64,000 nucleotides of DNA from Aeoliella straminimaris. GTDB taxonomy: Bacteria; Planctomycetota; Planctomycetia; Pirellulales; Lacipirellulaceae. The notes beneath the pieces were generated by a model, which saw only the letters and a program-made list of their open reading frames with translations, did no database searches and was not told where the DNA came from. The position numbers were made by a program, and so were the translations under genes. The stretch lies in contig NZ_JAMXLR010000011.1 in assembly GCF_024054565.1 (NCBI RefSeq), positions 1-64,000 on the forward strand. The letters run 5' to 3'. Shown one piece after another: positions 8,527-17,095 of this stretch; position 1 is the stretch's first letter, and each line of letters opens with the position of its first letter.

Positions 8527-10281
8527 ATGCGATTCTTTCGATTTAGCTATATCGTTCCCCGCCTGGTGTTGGTGGTCCTACTACTGGTGGCCACCGAGAT
8601 CGGCAGCGGCTACCTGCTGCAATGGGGCATTATCTCCGGCGGCGAGTCAGTGGTGGGCGCCAAGGTCGAAGTGGGGCGAGTGAAGGCGTCGTTGTTGGAG
8701 ACCCGTGTGGCGATTCGCGACTTGGCTGTGGCCAATCCCCGCTCGCCCATGAACAACCTAGTTGTCGCCGAACGGATTGAGATCGACTTCGACAGCACCG
8801 CACTGCTGCGCAAGAAGCTGATTGCCGACTATGGAGTGATCAGTGGTCTCGACTTCGGCACACAGCGAGAAATCTCCGGAGCGTTGCCCGAGGCCCCTCC
8901 TATGGCCGATGATTCATCGTCTCCCGGCTGGGTGAAGCCAATGGCGACTCAGTACGCCGAAGCATGGCTTGCCGACTTGGAGGGCCGCTTCAGCACCGAT
9001 GTGCACCAGCAACTGGAATCGGTCCGCCTGGCCGAAGAACTCGCCGAGCGGTGGCCGCAGAAGTACAAGGATTTGCAATCGAAGGCTAAGGCCATCAAGG
9101 CACAGGCCAAGCAACTGGAACAAGATGTCCGTACCGCCAAGACAAACCCGTTGCGGCACGCGGAGTTCCTAACCCAGGTGCCTCAGCGCGTGGGCGAGCT
9201 GCAGCGTTCGCTGAAGAGTTTGCAGGGTGAAGTGAAGGCCCTGCCCGATCAGCTCAAGGCCGACCAAGCCCGCATTGCTCAGGCGCGAAAGCACGACGAA
9301 CAGTTGATTCGCGAGAAGCTCAAACTCGGGGATATCGATGGCAAGGAGCTGAGCAACTACCTGCTGGGCGAAAAAATCACGGCCCCGGCTGGTGAAGTCA
9401 TTTCCTGGGTTCGTTGGGCGCGTCAATTTGTGCCGCCTCGCAATCAGAAGGTGGTCCAAGCGCCGGCCGACCGTGGCCAGAACATTCAGTTTGCCGGTTG
9501 CCAGCAACTGCCCGATATGCTGGTCAAGGCAGTACGTTTGGATGGTTCTGCTCGCCTGGGAGGGCAGCCGGTGGAGTTGGTTGGCGTGGTCCGTGATTGG
9601 ACCAATCAGCCTTCGCTGCACAAGAAGCCAACCACGCTGGAGCTGACCACTAAGGGAGGCTTGCCGCTGACGATTCAAGCGACGTTCGATCGGTCTCAGC
9701 TCGCCTGTCGCGACGAGATTCAATGTACGGCCAGCGACCTGCTGCTGCCCAAGACCGCGTTAGGGCGTGAAGGCAAGCTGCAGTTGGCCGTCGCCCCCAC
9801 CCGGGCAGATGTCGTGCTGACATTGCACTTGGTGGACGACAAACTGGAGGGGAAGCTCGAGCTCACCCAGGGGGCGCTGAACATCAAGCCCACCGTGGCG
9901 GCTGGGGCACTTGGCGAGCGGCTTGAGACCGCCTTAACAGCTAGCATTGGAAGAATCGAAAAGGCTAGCACCACGGTCGACATCACGGGCACGCTCGACC
10001 ATCCCCAGTTCGACTTGCATTCAACGCTGGGCGAGCACTTGGCTACCGCCATAAGCCAGGCCGCCAAAGACGTCGTGGCATCCGAGCGGCAGCGGCTGCT
10101 TGCTTTAGGGCAGCAGGAGATGGACGCCCAGCTCGCCAAGCTCGACAACGAGTTTGCCGCGTTTCAGTCGAAGGTGGCTACCGAACTCAAAGGTCCTGGT
10201 GAGATCCTGGCCCTGCTCACTGGACAGCGAGGCAATGATCCCCAAATCGGACAATCGCCGTTTGGGCAGTTGTTCAAGTAG
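8527..10281 (+). CDS. TIGR03545 family protein
   Basis: A 584-aa protein with one N-terminal membrane segment (IVPRLVLVVLLLVATEIGSGYLL) and a large soluble part, presumably periplasmic. The first 130 residues look AsmA-like (VVGAKVEVGRV, then a DLAVANP stretch). Residues about 150-300 are a long alanine/lysine/glutamine-rich coiled coil, followed by beta-rich segments and another short coiled coil near the C-terminus. This layout fits TIGR03545. The frame is open upstream into the previous gene, but ATG 8527, 5 bases after that gene's stop, matches the hydrophobic start. It may work with TIGR03546 in envelope lipid or protein handling; this is inference. Confidence 0.85.
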   Translation: MRFFRFSYIVPRLVLVVLLLVATEIGSGYLLQWGIISGGESVVGAKVEVGRVKASLLETRVAIRDLAVANPRSPMNNLVVAERIEIDFDSTALLRKKLIADYGVISGLDFGTQREISGALPEAPPMADDSSSPGWVKPMATQYAEAWLADLEGRFSTDVHQQLESVRLAEELAERWPQKYKDLQSKAKAIKAQAKQLEQDVRTAKTNPLRHAEFLTQVPQRVGELQRSLKSLQGEVKALPDQLKADQARIAQARKHDEQLIREKLKLGDIDGKELSNYLLGEKITAPAGEVISWVRWARQFVPPRNQKVVQAPADRGQNIQFAGCQQLPDMLVKAVRLDGSARLGGQPVELVGVVRDWTNQPSLHKKPTTLELTTKGGLPLTIQATFDRSQLACRDEIQCTASDLLLPKTALGREGKLQLAVAPTRADVVLTLHLVDDKLEGKLELTQGALNIKPTVAAGALGERLETALTASIGRIEKASTTVDITGTLDHPQFDLHSTLGEHLATAISQAAKDVVASERQRLLALGQQEMDAQLAKLDNEFAAFQSKVATELKGPGEILALLTGQRGNDPQIGQSPFGQLFK

Positions 10282-10394
10282 GCATTGGTCCGCCATACTT
10301 GCCTGCGGGAATGTCCGGATTGCTGAATACGCGTTTGAGTCACAGCCAGCCCATCGTCCAATGACTCGCAGGAGGCAATGCCATCGACGGCTCA

Positions 10395-11330
10395 TTGTTG
10401 CTTAATCGTCGCGCGCAGGCGCACTGTGAATCCATTGTCGACCGGGCCGCGGAGCTGCGGGTTGAAGTCACCCAGGTGGGACCGACCCGGGTGATCGATC
10501 TGGGCATCAATGCTGTCGGTGGACTGGAGGCTGGGCGACGCATGGCCGAGGTGTCGATGGCCGCTTTGGGCGACGTGTCTTTGGCTGTCAGTCCGTTAAC
10601 CGGCGGCCCCGCGGTAATGGTGCGAACCGACGCTCCGTTGGCTGCGTGCATGGCGTCGCAGTACGCTGGCTGGGAAGTCAAAGGCGAAGGATACTTCGCA
10701 ATGGGCTCCGGTCCAATGCGGGCCGCGGCTGCACGTGAGGAGCTGTTTGACCATATCGGTTTCTGCGAGACCGCCGACGTGGCGGTCGGGCTCCTCGAGA
10801 CCGATACTATGCCACCAGAGGCGGTCTGCACGGATATAGCCGCCAAGAGTGGAGTAGACTCCGGCTCTCTCACTTTGTTGGTGGCGCCTACCAATAGTCA
10901 GGCGGGTAATGTGCAAGTGGTGGCGCGGAGCATCGAGACGACGCTGCACAAGCTGCATGAGTTGGGGTTCGACCTGTCTCGCATCGATAGCGGGTGGGGC
11001 ATCGCGCCACTACCGCCAGTGGCTGGCGATGTGCTTTCGGGCATCGGCCGTACGAACGACGCCATCCTGTACGGTGGTCATGTGGTGCTGTTCGTTCGCG
11101 GCGACCAGGAGAGCATCGACCAGCTTGGACCTCGAACTCCGTCGAGTGCTTCGTCCGACCATGGACGGCCATTCAGGGAGTTGTTTGCCGCCTACGATCA
11201 CGACTTCTATAAGATCGACAAGCGCCTGTTCAGTCCGGCCGTGGTGGAACTGGTGAATATAGATACCGGCGCGAACCGCCGTTATGGCGAATTCGCGCCG
11301 GATGTGCTCGACAAATCGTTCGGGCGTTGA
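10395..11330 (+). CDS. mch: methenyltetrahydromethanopterin cyclohydrolase
   Basis: Hydrolyses methenyl-tetrahydromethanopterin to the formyl form, a step of the archaeal-type C1 pathway that planctomycetes also carry (EC 3.5.4.27). Family stretches are clear: LLNRRAQ at the N-terminus, SPLTGGPAVMVRTDAP, GYFAMGSGPMRA, the VAPTNSQAGNVQVVARS region and GIAPLPPVAGD. The length of about 311 aa is normal. The start is odd: the nearest ATG (10378, right after GGAGG at 10371-10375) is in a different frame. In frame there is ATC at 10383, 7 bases after the GGAGG, and TTG at 10395/10398. I give TTG 10395 as the conservative start. Confidence 0.87.
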   Translation: MLLNRRAQAHCESIVDRAAELRVEVTQVGPTRVIDLGINAVGGLEAGRRMAEVSMAALGDVSLAVSPLTGGPAVMVRTDAPLAACMASQYAGWEVKGEGYFAMGSGPMRAAAAREELFDHIGFCETADVAVGLLETDTMPPEAVCTDIAAKSGVDSGSLTLLVAPTNSQAGNVQVVARSIETTLHKLHELGFDLSRIDSGWGIAPLPPVAGDVLSGIGRTNDAILYGGHVVLFVRGDQESIDQLGPRTPSSASSDHGRPFRELFAAYDHDFYKIDKRLFSPAVVELVNIDTGANRRYGEFAPDVLDKSFGR

Positions 11331-11338
11331 GTGCGCTG

Positions 11339-12445
11339 CTACTTACAGTAGGAAAGGGCTAGCAAGGCGTAGCCGGTCACCAGATTCGGATCGGCTTCCA
11401 GCCAGCGATCGCTGCCAGTGTTGAGCCAGCTGCCATCTTTCTGCTGCAGTTCGGCTAGCATGGCAACCAGCTCCTTCTGCCAATTGTGCGAATCACCCTC
11501 GGCATCGGTTACCTCGTCGACCCCCATCGCATTGAGGGCCTTGGCGAACATCTGGTAGTAGTAGAAGCGTCCCTGCGGCCCCATGCCGGGATTTTCTTCC
11601 AGCGTGAAGTGTTTCTTGATCCAGCTGTAGGCCGCTTTCACACGGGGATCGTCCTTATCGACGCCGGCGTAGATCATGCTCTTCAGGCCTGCGTAGGTCA
11701 TCGAGCCGTAGCTGCGGAGGCCACCGTTTTCGGTTTGGCCAGCCTGGCTGGTGCCCCCGGCAGCCGGCGTATAGTAGAAACCGCCATCGCCGACCTTCGA
11801 GGCAAAAGGCGTGGCGTTGTACTTCGACTCGAGGTTCTGGGTTCGCGACACAAACACCAGGGCCTTTTGGATGGCAGGATCTTCCGGACCATTGCCGGCG
11901 GCAACCAAGGCTTCGATCAGGAAGCTGGTGTTCGACAGGTCGGGCCGAGAGTGGCTTCCGTATCCGCCGCCACCGTAGTTGTAGCTATCGGGCCCTTGGT
12001 CCTCGTCCTCGTCCCATTGAATTCCCTTGAGAAACGCCTGGGCCTTTTCGATTACTTCGTCGTACTTGCCGCCCTTGTTGGCCTCGCTTAGGGCGAGGAG
12101 GGTCAGGCTGGTCTCGTAATTTTTGTAACGAGAACCTTCGGCATAAATACCGCCATCGTCCTGCTGAAAGCCGAGCAGATACTCGATGGCTTTGCTGACC
12201 ACTGGATCGCTGGTGGAAACACCGCTGCGAAGCAGCCCGGCGGTAGAGATCGCCGTGATGCCCGGTCCGGCATGGCTGCTGAACGAGCCATCGTCCGCCT
12301 GCGACGTGCGCAAATAGGCGACGCCACGAGCGGCCAGTTGTTCGGCGGTGGGGGCTACCTTGGTGGCGGACTCTTGGGCGAGACTCATTGCCGGTAGGGC
12401 GATCAACAACGCCAGGTAAGCGGCAACGGGAATACGCAAATGCAT
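11339..12445 (-). CDS. secreted prenyltransferase/squalene-oxidase repeat protein
   Basis: A 368-aa exported protein. A signal peptide ([16 protein letters not shown]) is followed by tandem alpha/alpha-toroid repeats of the terpene cyclase type: repeated motifs such as [30 protein letters not shown] and [14 protein letters not shown], each with the aromatic-Gln-x-x-Asp-Gly pattern. No DXDD or other cyclase active-site motif is evident and export argues against a terpene cyclase role. Similar secreted repeat proteins are common in planctomycetes with no assigned function. It converges on mch with an 8-base gap. Confidence 0.8.
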   Translation of the reverse strand: MHLRIPVAAYLALLIALPAMSLAQESATKVAPTAEQLAARGVAYLRTSQADDGSFSSHAGPGITAISTAGLLRSGVSTSDPVVSKAIEYLLGFQQDDGGIYAEGSRYKNYETSLTLLALSEANKGGKYDEVIEKAQAFLKGIQWDEDEDQGPDSYNYGGGGYGSHSRPDLSNTSFLIEALVAAGNGPEDPAIQKALVFVSRTQNLESKYNATPFASKVGDGGFYYTPAAGGTSQAGQTENGGLRSYGSMTYAGLKSMIYAGVDKDDPRVKAAYSWIKKHFTLEENPGMGPQGRFYYYQMFAKALNAMGVDEVTDAEGDSHNWQKELVAMLAELQQKDGSWLNTGSDRWLEADPNLVTGYALLALSYCK

Positions 12446-12535
12446 GGGAACTTTCTTTCTGTTTCGGAGGCTAGCTGGGGTGAATCACACGCGGCAGGCC
12501 ATCAGCATATTATAGTCCGCAGCGTTGGCGGCGTA

Positions 12536-12724
12536 CTAGTTGCCGTAGAGAAGCCCGATATAGGCCAGCACGGCCAGCCATGCCAGCACGCACGCGGCTG
12601 ACAGCGCTAGCATCCAAAGCCGTGGTTTGGAAGAAGGCCAGCGTTCAGGGAGCTCCGTGGACGAAGCGACCTGAGCTTCGCCTTCGATCGCCTGTCTATC
12701 GGGACGCTTTTTGCGGCGACTCAC
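12536..12724 (-). CDS. small single-span membrane protein
   Basis: A 62-aa protein: a basic N-terminus (SRRKKRPDR), a charged linker, and one C-terminal membrane segment (LWMLALSAACVLAWLAVLAYIGLLY). It begins with GTG overlapping the TGA stop of the upstream Minf_1886-type gene (GTGA overlap), which indicates translational coupling and supports it as a real gene. I do not recognise a family. Confidence 0.6.
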   Translation of the reverse strand: MSRRKKRPDRQAIEGEAQVASSTELPERWPSSKPRLWMLALSAACVLAWLAVLAYIGLLYGN

Positions 12725-13182
12725 TCCCCGCGTCCCTTACTCGAATCTCGCATGGTACTTTCGAAGCCAACACGAAACGCTTGATCGAAATCGTAGACGT
12801 CGTCGAAATCCTCGCGACGATCGTGGTCGGTCTTCTTCATCTGCTTGATGTTGATCAGATTGAAGACGATCTCGCCGAAGTCGGAGGTGCTGCGAACGCC
12901 CCACTCCGACAAGACGCACTGGGCCACCAAACCATACTGCTCGAGGGCGTACAAACGAATGGCCTCGCACAGTTCTTGACCGGAGACGTGATGTTCCAGC
13001 TGGTCTTCCAGATCCTCCAGGTCTTCAAACTCATGCGGAGCGTAGGGCTTGCCATACTCCAATCGAGTTTGCGCGTACTGCAGCGCGTCGAACACGAACT
13101 GGTACGCGTCAAATTTGTAACGCTTATCCCGCTCCAGCAACTCGGCAATCGGGTGGCTGGGATTGAGCATCGACTTACTCAT
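12721..13182 (-). CDS. Minf_1886 family protein
   Basis: A 153-aa cytosolic protein that matches the Minf_1886 family found in planctomycetes, verrucomicrobia and relatives: YKFDAYQFVFDALQYAQ near the start, then GQELCEAIRLYALEQYG and the aromatic/hydrophobic stretch SDFGEIVFNLI. The function of the family is not known. The start at ATG 13182 (MSKSMLNPSHP) is chosen over the upstream in-frame codon at 13227 because the extra residues look non-coding. It follows the RicT gene by about 50 bases and overlaps the small membrane protein gene, so the three form one transcription unit. Confidence 0.82.
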   Translation of the reverse strand: MSKSMLNPSHPIAELLERDKRYKFDAYQFVFDALQYAQTRLEYGKPYAPHEFEDLEDLEDQLEHHVSGQELCEAIRLYALEQYGLVAQCVLSEWGVRSTSDFGEIVFNLINIKQMKKTDHDRREDFDDVYDFDQAFRVGFESTMRDSSKGRGE

Positions 13183-13234
13183 GGCAGGGCAGGGTCGTAG
13201 AGGTGAAGTACAAAGGTCGTGAAGCACGTCTACT

Positions 13235-14101
13235 CTATTGTTCCTCAGAATTGCCTTCTGTGCGAGTCGGGGGAGCCTTTTCTGCGGCAGATTTTCCCTT
13301 TCCCAGTACGGTTAACACTTCCGAGGCGTCAATGATCACACGCCGCATGTCTTCGGTTTCCACCAGCAGCTGGCCGGCCAGGATCTCGTGCCCCAGCACC
13401 TTGGCCCGGCCATTTTCGGTGATAATGGCCGCCCCCACTGGGGGGAGTTCCCGCCGCAGCTCCTGGTAGGTGTCGTATTCATACCGCAAGCAGCACTTCA
13501 GTCGCCCGCAACGCCCCGAAATTTTACTGGGATCCAGCGTTGCTTTTTGTAGCTTGGCCATTTTCATCGATACCGGCGGCATCTCCGACAGGTGCGTATT
13601 ACAGCAGACGGGCTTGCCGCAGTCGCCGTAGTCGGCCAGCAGCTTGGCTTCGTCCCGTACGCCGATCTGTCGCATCTCGATCCGGGTCTGGAATTCCGCT
13701 GCCAGCACTTTGACTAGTTGGCGGAAGTCGACCCGTTCGTCAGCCAGGTAGTAGACGATTACCCGCTCGCCACCGTACAGATGCTCGACATCCACCAATC
13801 GCATGTCGAGGCTCAGTTCGGTGATGCGTTTTCCGCAGACTTCGAATTCCTCCCGCTGTTGGCCAAGCAGGCGAAATATCTCGCGGCGGTCTTCCTCCGA
13901 CTGCACGCGGACGATGCTGCCCCGCTGCGGATCGTTGAGCTGCGAAAGGGCCTGTTCGGTGGCCTCGCACAGCACCTCGCCCGACTCCATGCCACGATTG
14001 GTGCGAGCGATGACTTGCGCACCGCGCCGAAAATCGGAGCCTTTGCTGGAGAACACGCCCAGGTGTCGCATCGAACCGTAGCGGACGACATACTTGGGCA
14101 T
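13235..14101 (-). CDS. ricT: PSP1/RicT family protein
   Basis: A 288-aa protein of the PSP1 family. In Bacillus the homologue RicT (YaaT) is part of an iron-sulfur complex that acts with RNase Y in RNA processing and development. The diagnostic core is present: residues about 175-235 hold DYGDCGKPVCCNTHL, then KISGRCGRLKCCLRYE, the cysteine set that binds Fe-S. The C-terminal part carries the usual PPVGAAIIT and KVLGHEILAGQLLVE strands. The start is at ATG 14101 (MPKYVVRYG), as in homologues; the frame is open 28 codons further. RicA and RicF partners are not in the window. Confidence 0.88.
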   Translation of the reverse strand: MPKYVVRYGSMRHLGVFSSKGSDFRRGAQVIARTNRGMESGEVLCEATEQALSQLNDPQRGSIVRVQSEEDRREIFRLLGQQREEFEVCGKRITELSLDMRLVDVEHLYGGERVIVYYLADERVDFRQLVKVLAAEFQTRIEMRQIGVRDEAKLLADYGDCGKPVCCNTHLSEMPPVSMKMAKLQKATLDPSKISGRCGRLKCCLRYEYDTYQELRRELPPVGAAIITENGRAKVLGHEILAGQLLVETEDMRRVIIDASEVLTVLGKGKSAAEKAPPTRTEGNSEEQ

Positions 14102-14230
14102 AATCAGGTGCGGAAGAGTGGGAAGATAGGTTAGGGAACAGGCGACCGCCCCCTGCGGGAGGGCGAGCCCTATTCCTTCAACCATACCCGAAACGCTTGT
14201 TTGCGACCAGACAAGTGTCCCTCCCGAGGC

Positions 14231-14818
14231 TTAGAGGTCGACGATCCCCAGCCGCACCGCCAGCCGCACCAGATCGAGCGACTTGTGGATGCCCAGCTTG
14301 CGCATCAGCCGCGATTTGTGGCTATCGATAGTGCTTTCGGCCAGTCCCAGGGTTTCGGCGGCCTCGCGGACGGCCAGTCCTTGGGCGATGAGCTGCCACA
14401 CTTCTCGTTCGCGGCGGGTGATTCCCAGCGACTCGATATCCAAGTTGTCGTTGTGCTTCCCGCCGGCGGTTGGTGGCTCGCCCCCTAAGAGAGTCACCAA
14501 CTCGTGCTTCTGCGTCACGACGGGAAGGTGTGCCAGGTTGTCCCCTGCCGCCTGACCGTCCTCGACCAGCGCCACCTGTGGTGTGCCATTGCTGTTGAGC
14601 ATCTCGGCGAGCGAGGAGTCGGCGATTTCCTGGGCCAGTCCTGTTTCAACCAGTACCAGGTTGACACCTGCCGCGGCCACTTGTTTGGCTAGTGGCCCAT
14701 CTCCGGTGGATCGCACTACAACTTTGGCGTGAGCCACGGTTTCGACCAGCAGGCCATAGGCTTCCATGTCCAACGGCCGCTTAAAGCAGAGAGCGACCCT
14801 AAGCTTCTTGGATCTCAT
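14231..14818 (-). CDS. LuxR-type transcriptional regulator with degenerate receiver
   Basis: A 195-aa DNA-binding protein. Residues 1-110 have the alternating pattern of a CheY-like receiver, but the phospho-acceptor strand reads VLVETGL, with Glu where Asp is expected, and the N-terminal acidic pair is missing. Phosphorylation is therefore unlikely. Residues 130-195 form a GerE/LuxR helix-turn-helix: LTxREREVWQLIAQGL-like start, then VREAAETLGLAESTIDSHKSRLMRKLG. GAGG lies 6 bases before ATG 14818. A 475-base region upstream is divergent to the pterin dehydratase gene and contains an inverted repeat that could be an operator. Confidence 0.8.
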   Translation of the reverse strand: MRSKKLRVALCFKRPLDMEAYGLLVETVAHAKVVVRSTGDGPLAKQVAAAGVNLVLVETGLAQEIADSSLAEMLNSNGTPQVALVEDGQAAGDNLAHLPVVTQKHELVTLLGGEPPTAGGKHNDNLDIESLGITRREREVWQLIAQGLAVREAAETLGLAESTIDSHKSRLMRKLGIHKSLDLVRLAVRLGIVDL

Positions 14819-15293
14819 AATCCTCGTTGGGTTAGGCGTCAGTCTGACTCGATTCGATTCGATGACGGTGTGCATTTATTGCCCCATATCCGAGATCTGC
14901 TGCCCTACCGCTCAAAAGTGGAGCGAATGAACGAGTGAGCAAGCGAACAGTACTCAGGTGGTGAGACTACCGCTCTTATCGACAATTGCAAACGCCTAAA
15001 CGTTTCCCCTGAAGAGCAGGGTGCGTTTAGGGTAAATCATCCATAAACCCAGCGGGGGGATAGACTTGCGAGCAACTGGACATTTAACTCCTCGGATGCA
15101 GAGTGCCAGCCTGTTGGCACGCAAAATTGTGCGCTATTTGGCAAAAAGCCTGCAGTTTTCGCGCTGCTGCAACCAACAGCAGGCCGTTGTCGCGTGGCCA
15201 GGGACCGGGATAATGGAGGTAGCGGTACCCAGATGTGGGGCTCGTGGATATCCATTCTGCCAGTCGTAAACCCAATGCAGCAAGGACTTTGCC
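14819..15293. promoter_or_regulatory. divergent regulatory region
   Basis: No gene is seen in these 475 bases between the divergent regulator and pterin dehydratase genes, so promoters for both should lie here. The clearest element is the nested inverted repeat at 14995-15031. Confidence 0.45.
14995..15031. repeat. nested inverted repeat in a divergent promoter region
   Basis: CCTAAACG at 14995-15002 pairs with CGTTTAGG at 15024-15031, and inside it CCCTG pairs with CAGGG. It may be an operator for the adjacent LuxR-type regulator or an RNA hairpin. Confidence 0.4.
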
Positions 15294-15653
15294 ATGCAAA
15301 CCCAATCTGCCGACCAGCTGACTCGAAAGAAGTGCCTCCCCTGCGAGGGTGGGGTCGATCCTTGCACCCTGGAGGAGGCCCAAGCCCAGCTCGCTGAACT
15401 CGAGGGGTGGCAATTGGTGCAGGACGGGCAACGAATTCGCAAGCAGTGGCGGGTGAAGAATTTCATGGCTGGGATGGACTTCTTTAACAAGTGCGCCGAG
15501 GTCGCCGAGGCCGATGGGCACCACCCCGATTTGCACATCGAAGGGTACCGAAATGTGGCCGTTGAGCTCTGGACGCACGCCATCGGAGGGCTGAGCGAAA
15601 ACGACTTTATCCTGGCCGCCAAAATCGACCAGCTTCCCATATCGCTTGCATAG
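15294..15653 (+). CDS. phhB: 4a-hydroxytetrahydrobiopterin dehydratase
   Basis: Pterin-4a-carbinolamine dehydratase, 119 aa, which regenerates the pterin cofactor after aromatic amino acid hydroxylation, or acts as a pterin-handling protein (EC 4.2.1.96). The N-terminus has the frequent KKCLPCEGG motif, and the active-site region reads AEADGHHPDLHIEGYRNVAV with the conserved His-His-Pro and a second His, then ELWTHAIGGLSENDF. No aromatic amino acid hydroxylase is adjacent. AAGGA lies about 8 bases before the ATG. Eight bases separate it from the next gene on the same strand, so the two are probably co-transcribed. Confidence 0.92.
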   Translation: MQTQSADQLTRKKCLPCEGGVDPCTLEEAQAQLAELEGWQLVQDGQRIRKQWRVKNFMAGMDFFNKCAEVAEADGHHPDLHIEGYRNVAVELWTHAIGGLSENDFILAAKIDQLPISLA

Positions 15654-15661
15654 ATAGATCC

Positions 15662-16669
15662 ATGTCCGACATCCAAGAACCCTTTGTTGCGTTGGTGGCC
15701 GACAAGTCGTCCGACGGCGAAGTCACTACCAAGCTTTCCGAACTCAAACTGGCCGACCTGCCGGCAGGTGATGTGGTTGTGGAGGTGGCCTATTCCTCGC
15801 TCAACTACAAAGACGCCCTGGCATGCGGCGGCCATCCTGGCGTGGTGCGGTCGTTGCCCCATGTGCCGGGCATCGACTGTGCCGGCACGGTGGCTGCCTC
15901 GAACAGCGACGACTGGAAGGTCGGCGATCCGGTCCTGGTGACTGGCTATGGACTGGGGGCCGAACAGTGGGGGGGCTATTCGCAGTACGTGCGAGTGCCA
16001 GCCGACTGGGTAGTCGCCATGCCCGAGGGCCTCGACGCTCGACACGCCATGACCATTGGCACAGCAGGCTTTACGGCTGCTCAATCGGTGGCGGCCATTG
16101 TGGGGAGTGACATTCAGCCCGATAGGGGGCCGGTGGTTGTGACTGGCGCGACTGGCGGTGTCGGCATGTGGAGCGTCGCCATTCTCGCCAAGTTGGGCTA
16201 CGAGGTAACCGCGGTTTCGGGAAAACCCGAACAGATACCGCTGCTGAAGAAGCTGGGGGCCGCCGAGGTGGTGGGTCGCGAGGCGGTAAACGATACTTCG
16301 GATCGTCCGCTTTTGAAGTCGAAGTGGGCAGCGGCCGTGGACACCGTGGGGGGAACGCCACTGACCACCATTCTGCGGTCCACGCTGCATCGTGGTTGCG
16401 TTACGGCGTGCGGTCTCGTGGCGGGAGCCGATTTGCCGCTCACAGTGCATCCTTTCATCCTCCGCGGGGTCACGCTCGCCGGTGTCGATTCGGCCAAGTG
16501 CCCACGACCGATGCGGCTGGAAATGTGGAAGCATTTATCTACTGACTGGAAAGTCGATCTACCTGAAGATTGCCTCACCGAAATCACCCTCTCCGAGGTG
16601 CCCAATCGTGTGAAAGAAATCATGGCTGGCAAGGTCGTTGGCCGGACATTGGTTGTGCCCAAGAAGTAA
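15662..16669 (+). CDS. YhdH/YhfP family NADPH-dependent oxidoreductase
   Basis: A 335-aa zinc-independent medium-chain dehydrogenase/reductase, close to YhdH and AcuI, which reduce acryloyl-CoA or quinone-like substrates with NADPH. Clear stretches are SSLNYKDALACGGHPGV, PGIDCAGTV, GTAGFTAAQSV, the nucleotide-binding VTGATGGVGMWSVAILAKLGYEV, and GVDSAKCPRPMRLEMW near the C-terminus. The length is normal for the subfamily. The physiological substrate is not visible from sequence or neighbours. Confidence 0.88.
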   Translation: MSDIQEPFVALVADKSSDGEVTTKLSELKLADLPAGDVVVEVAYSSLNYKDALACGGHPGVVRSLPHVPGIDCAGTVAASNSDDWKVGDPVLVTGYGLGAEQWGGYSQYVRVPADWVVAMPEGLDARHAMTIGTAGFTAAQSVAAIVGSDIQPDRGPVVVTGATGGVGMWSVAILAKLGYEVTAVSGKPEQIPLLKKLGAAEVVGREAVNDTSDRPLLKSKWAAAVDTVGGTPLTTILRSTLHRGCVTACGLVAGADLPLTVHPFILRGVTLAGVDSAKCPRPMRLEMWKHLSTDWKVDLPEDCLTEITLSEVPNRVKEIMAGKVVGRTLVVPKK

Positions 16670-16681
16670 GGTGACAGAACA

Positions 16682-17095
16682 GTGAAACTCGAGAGCGAAC
16701 AAGGCGGAGTGATTGACACCCCTGCGTCGGTCGACATCGAGCGGGTGGTTCATGCGCTCGACGGCGAGGTGAATACGTTCGCCATTCTGACAAAGGTGCC
16801 GTTGACCTACATCCAGACGCGGGTGGTCGATGGCCAGTTCGAATTGGAGTACCAGAACGGCGATACCGATCAGCACTACCAGGCCGATAGGCTGGTGTCT
16901 CGCGACGAAGTGGTGCAGGCTTTCTCGCTTTACGCCAAAGACGACGATGCATGGCAAGGTTTGGTTGAGTGGCAACCGCTGGATCTGTCCAGCGAGCCCG
17001 TTGTGCATGAGGAGTCATTGCAGTCGTCGGGGGGGTGCACGGGCGTCGTGCTGCTGGCGGTTGTGCTTTCGGTACTTACCTGGGCCGTGGTTTAA
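16682..17095 (+). CDS. hypothetical protein with a C-terminal membrane anchor
   Basis: A 137-aa protein starting with GTG 16682, 12 bases after the reductase stop. The first 110 residues are soluble and acidic; the last 25 form one membrane segment (GVVLLAVVLSVLTWAVV), giving a tail-anchored layout. No family is recognised. The stop overlaps by 4 bases the stop region of the convergent methyltransferase gene. Confidence 0.6.
   Translation: MKLESEQGGVIDTPASVDIERVVHALDGEVNTFAILTKVPLTYIQTRVVDGQFELEYQNGDTDQHYQADRLVSRDEVVQAFSLYAKDDDAWQGLVEWQPLDLSSEPVVHEESLQSSGGCTGVVLLAVVLSVLTWAVV

Noticed and set aside
15134-16534. Minus-strand frame of 466 codons opposite the dehydratase and YhdH genes
   Set aside because: Antisense of two well-recognised genes, no protein features.
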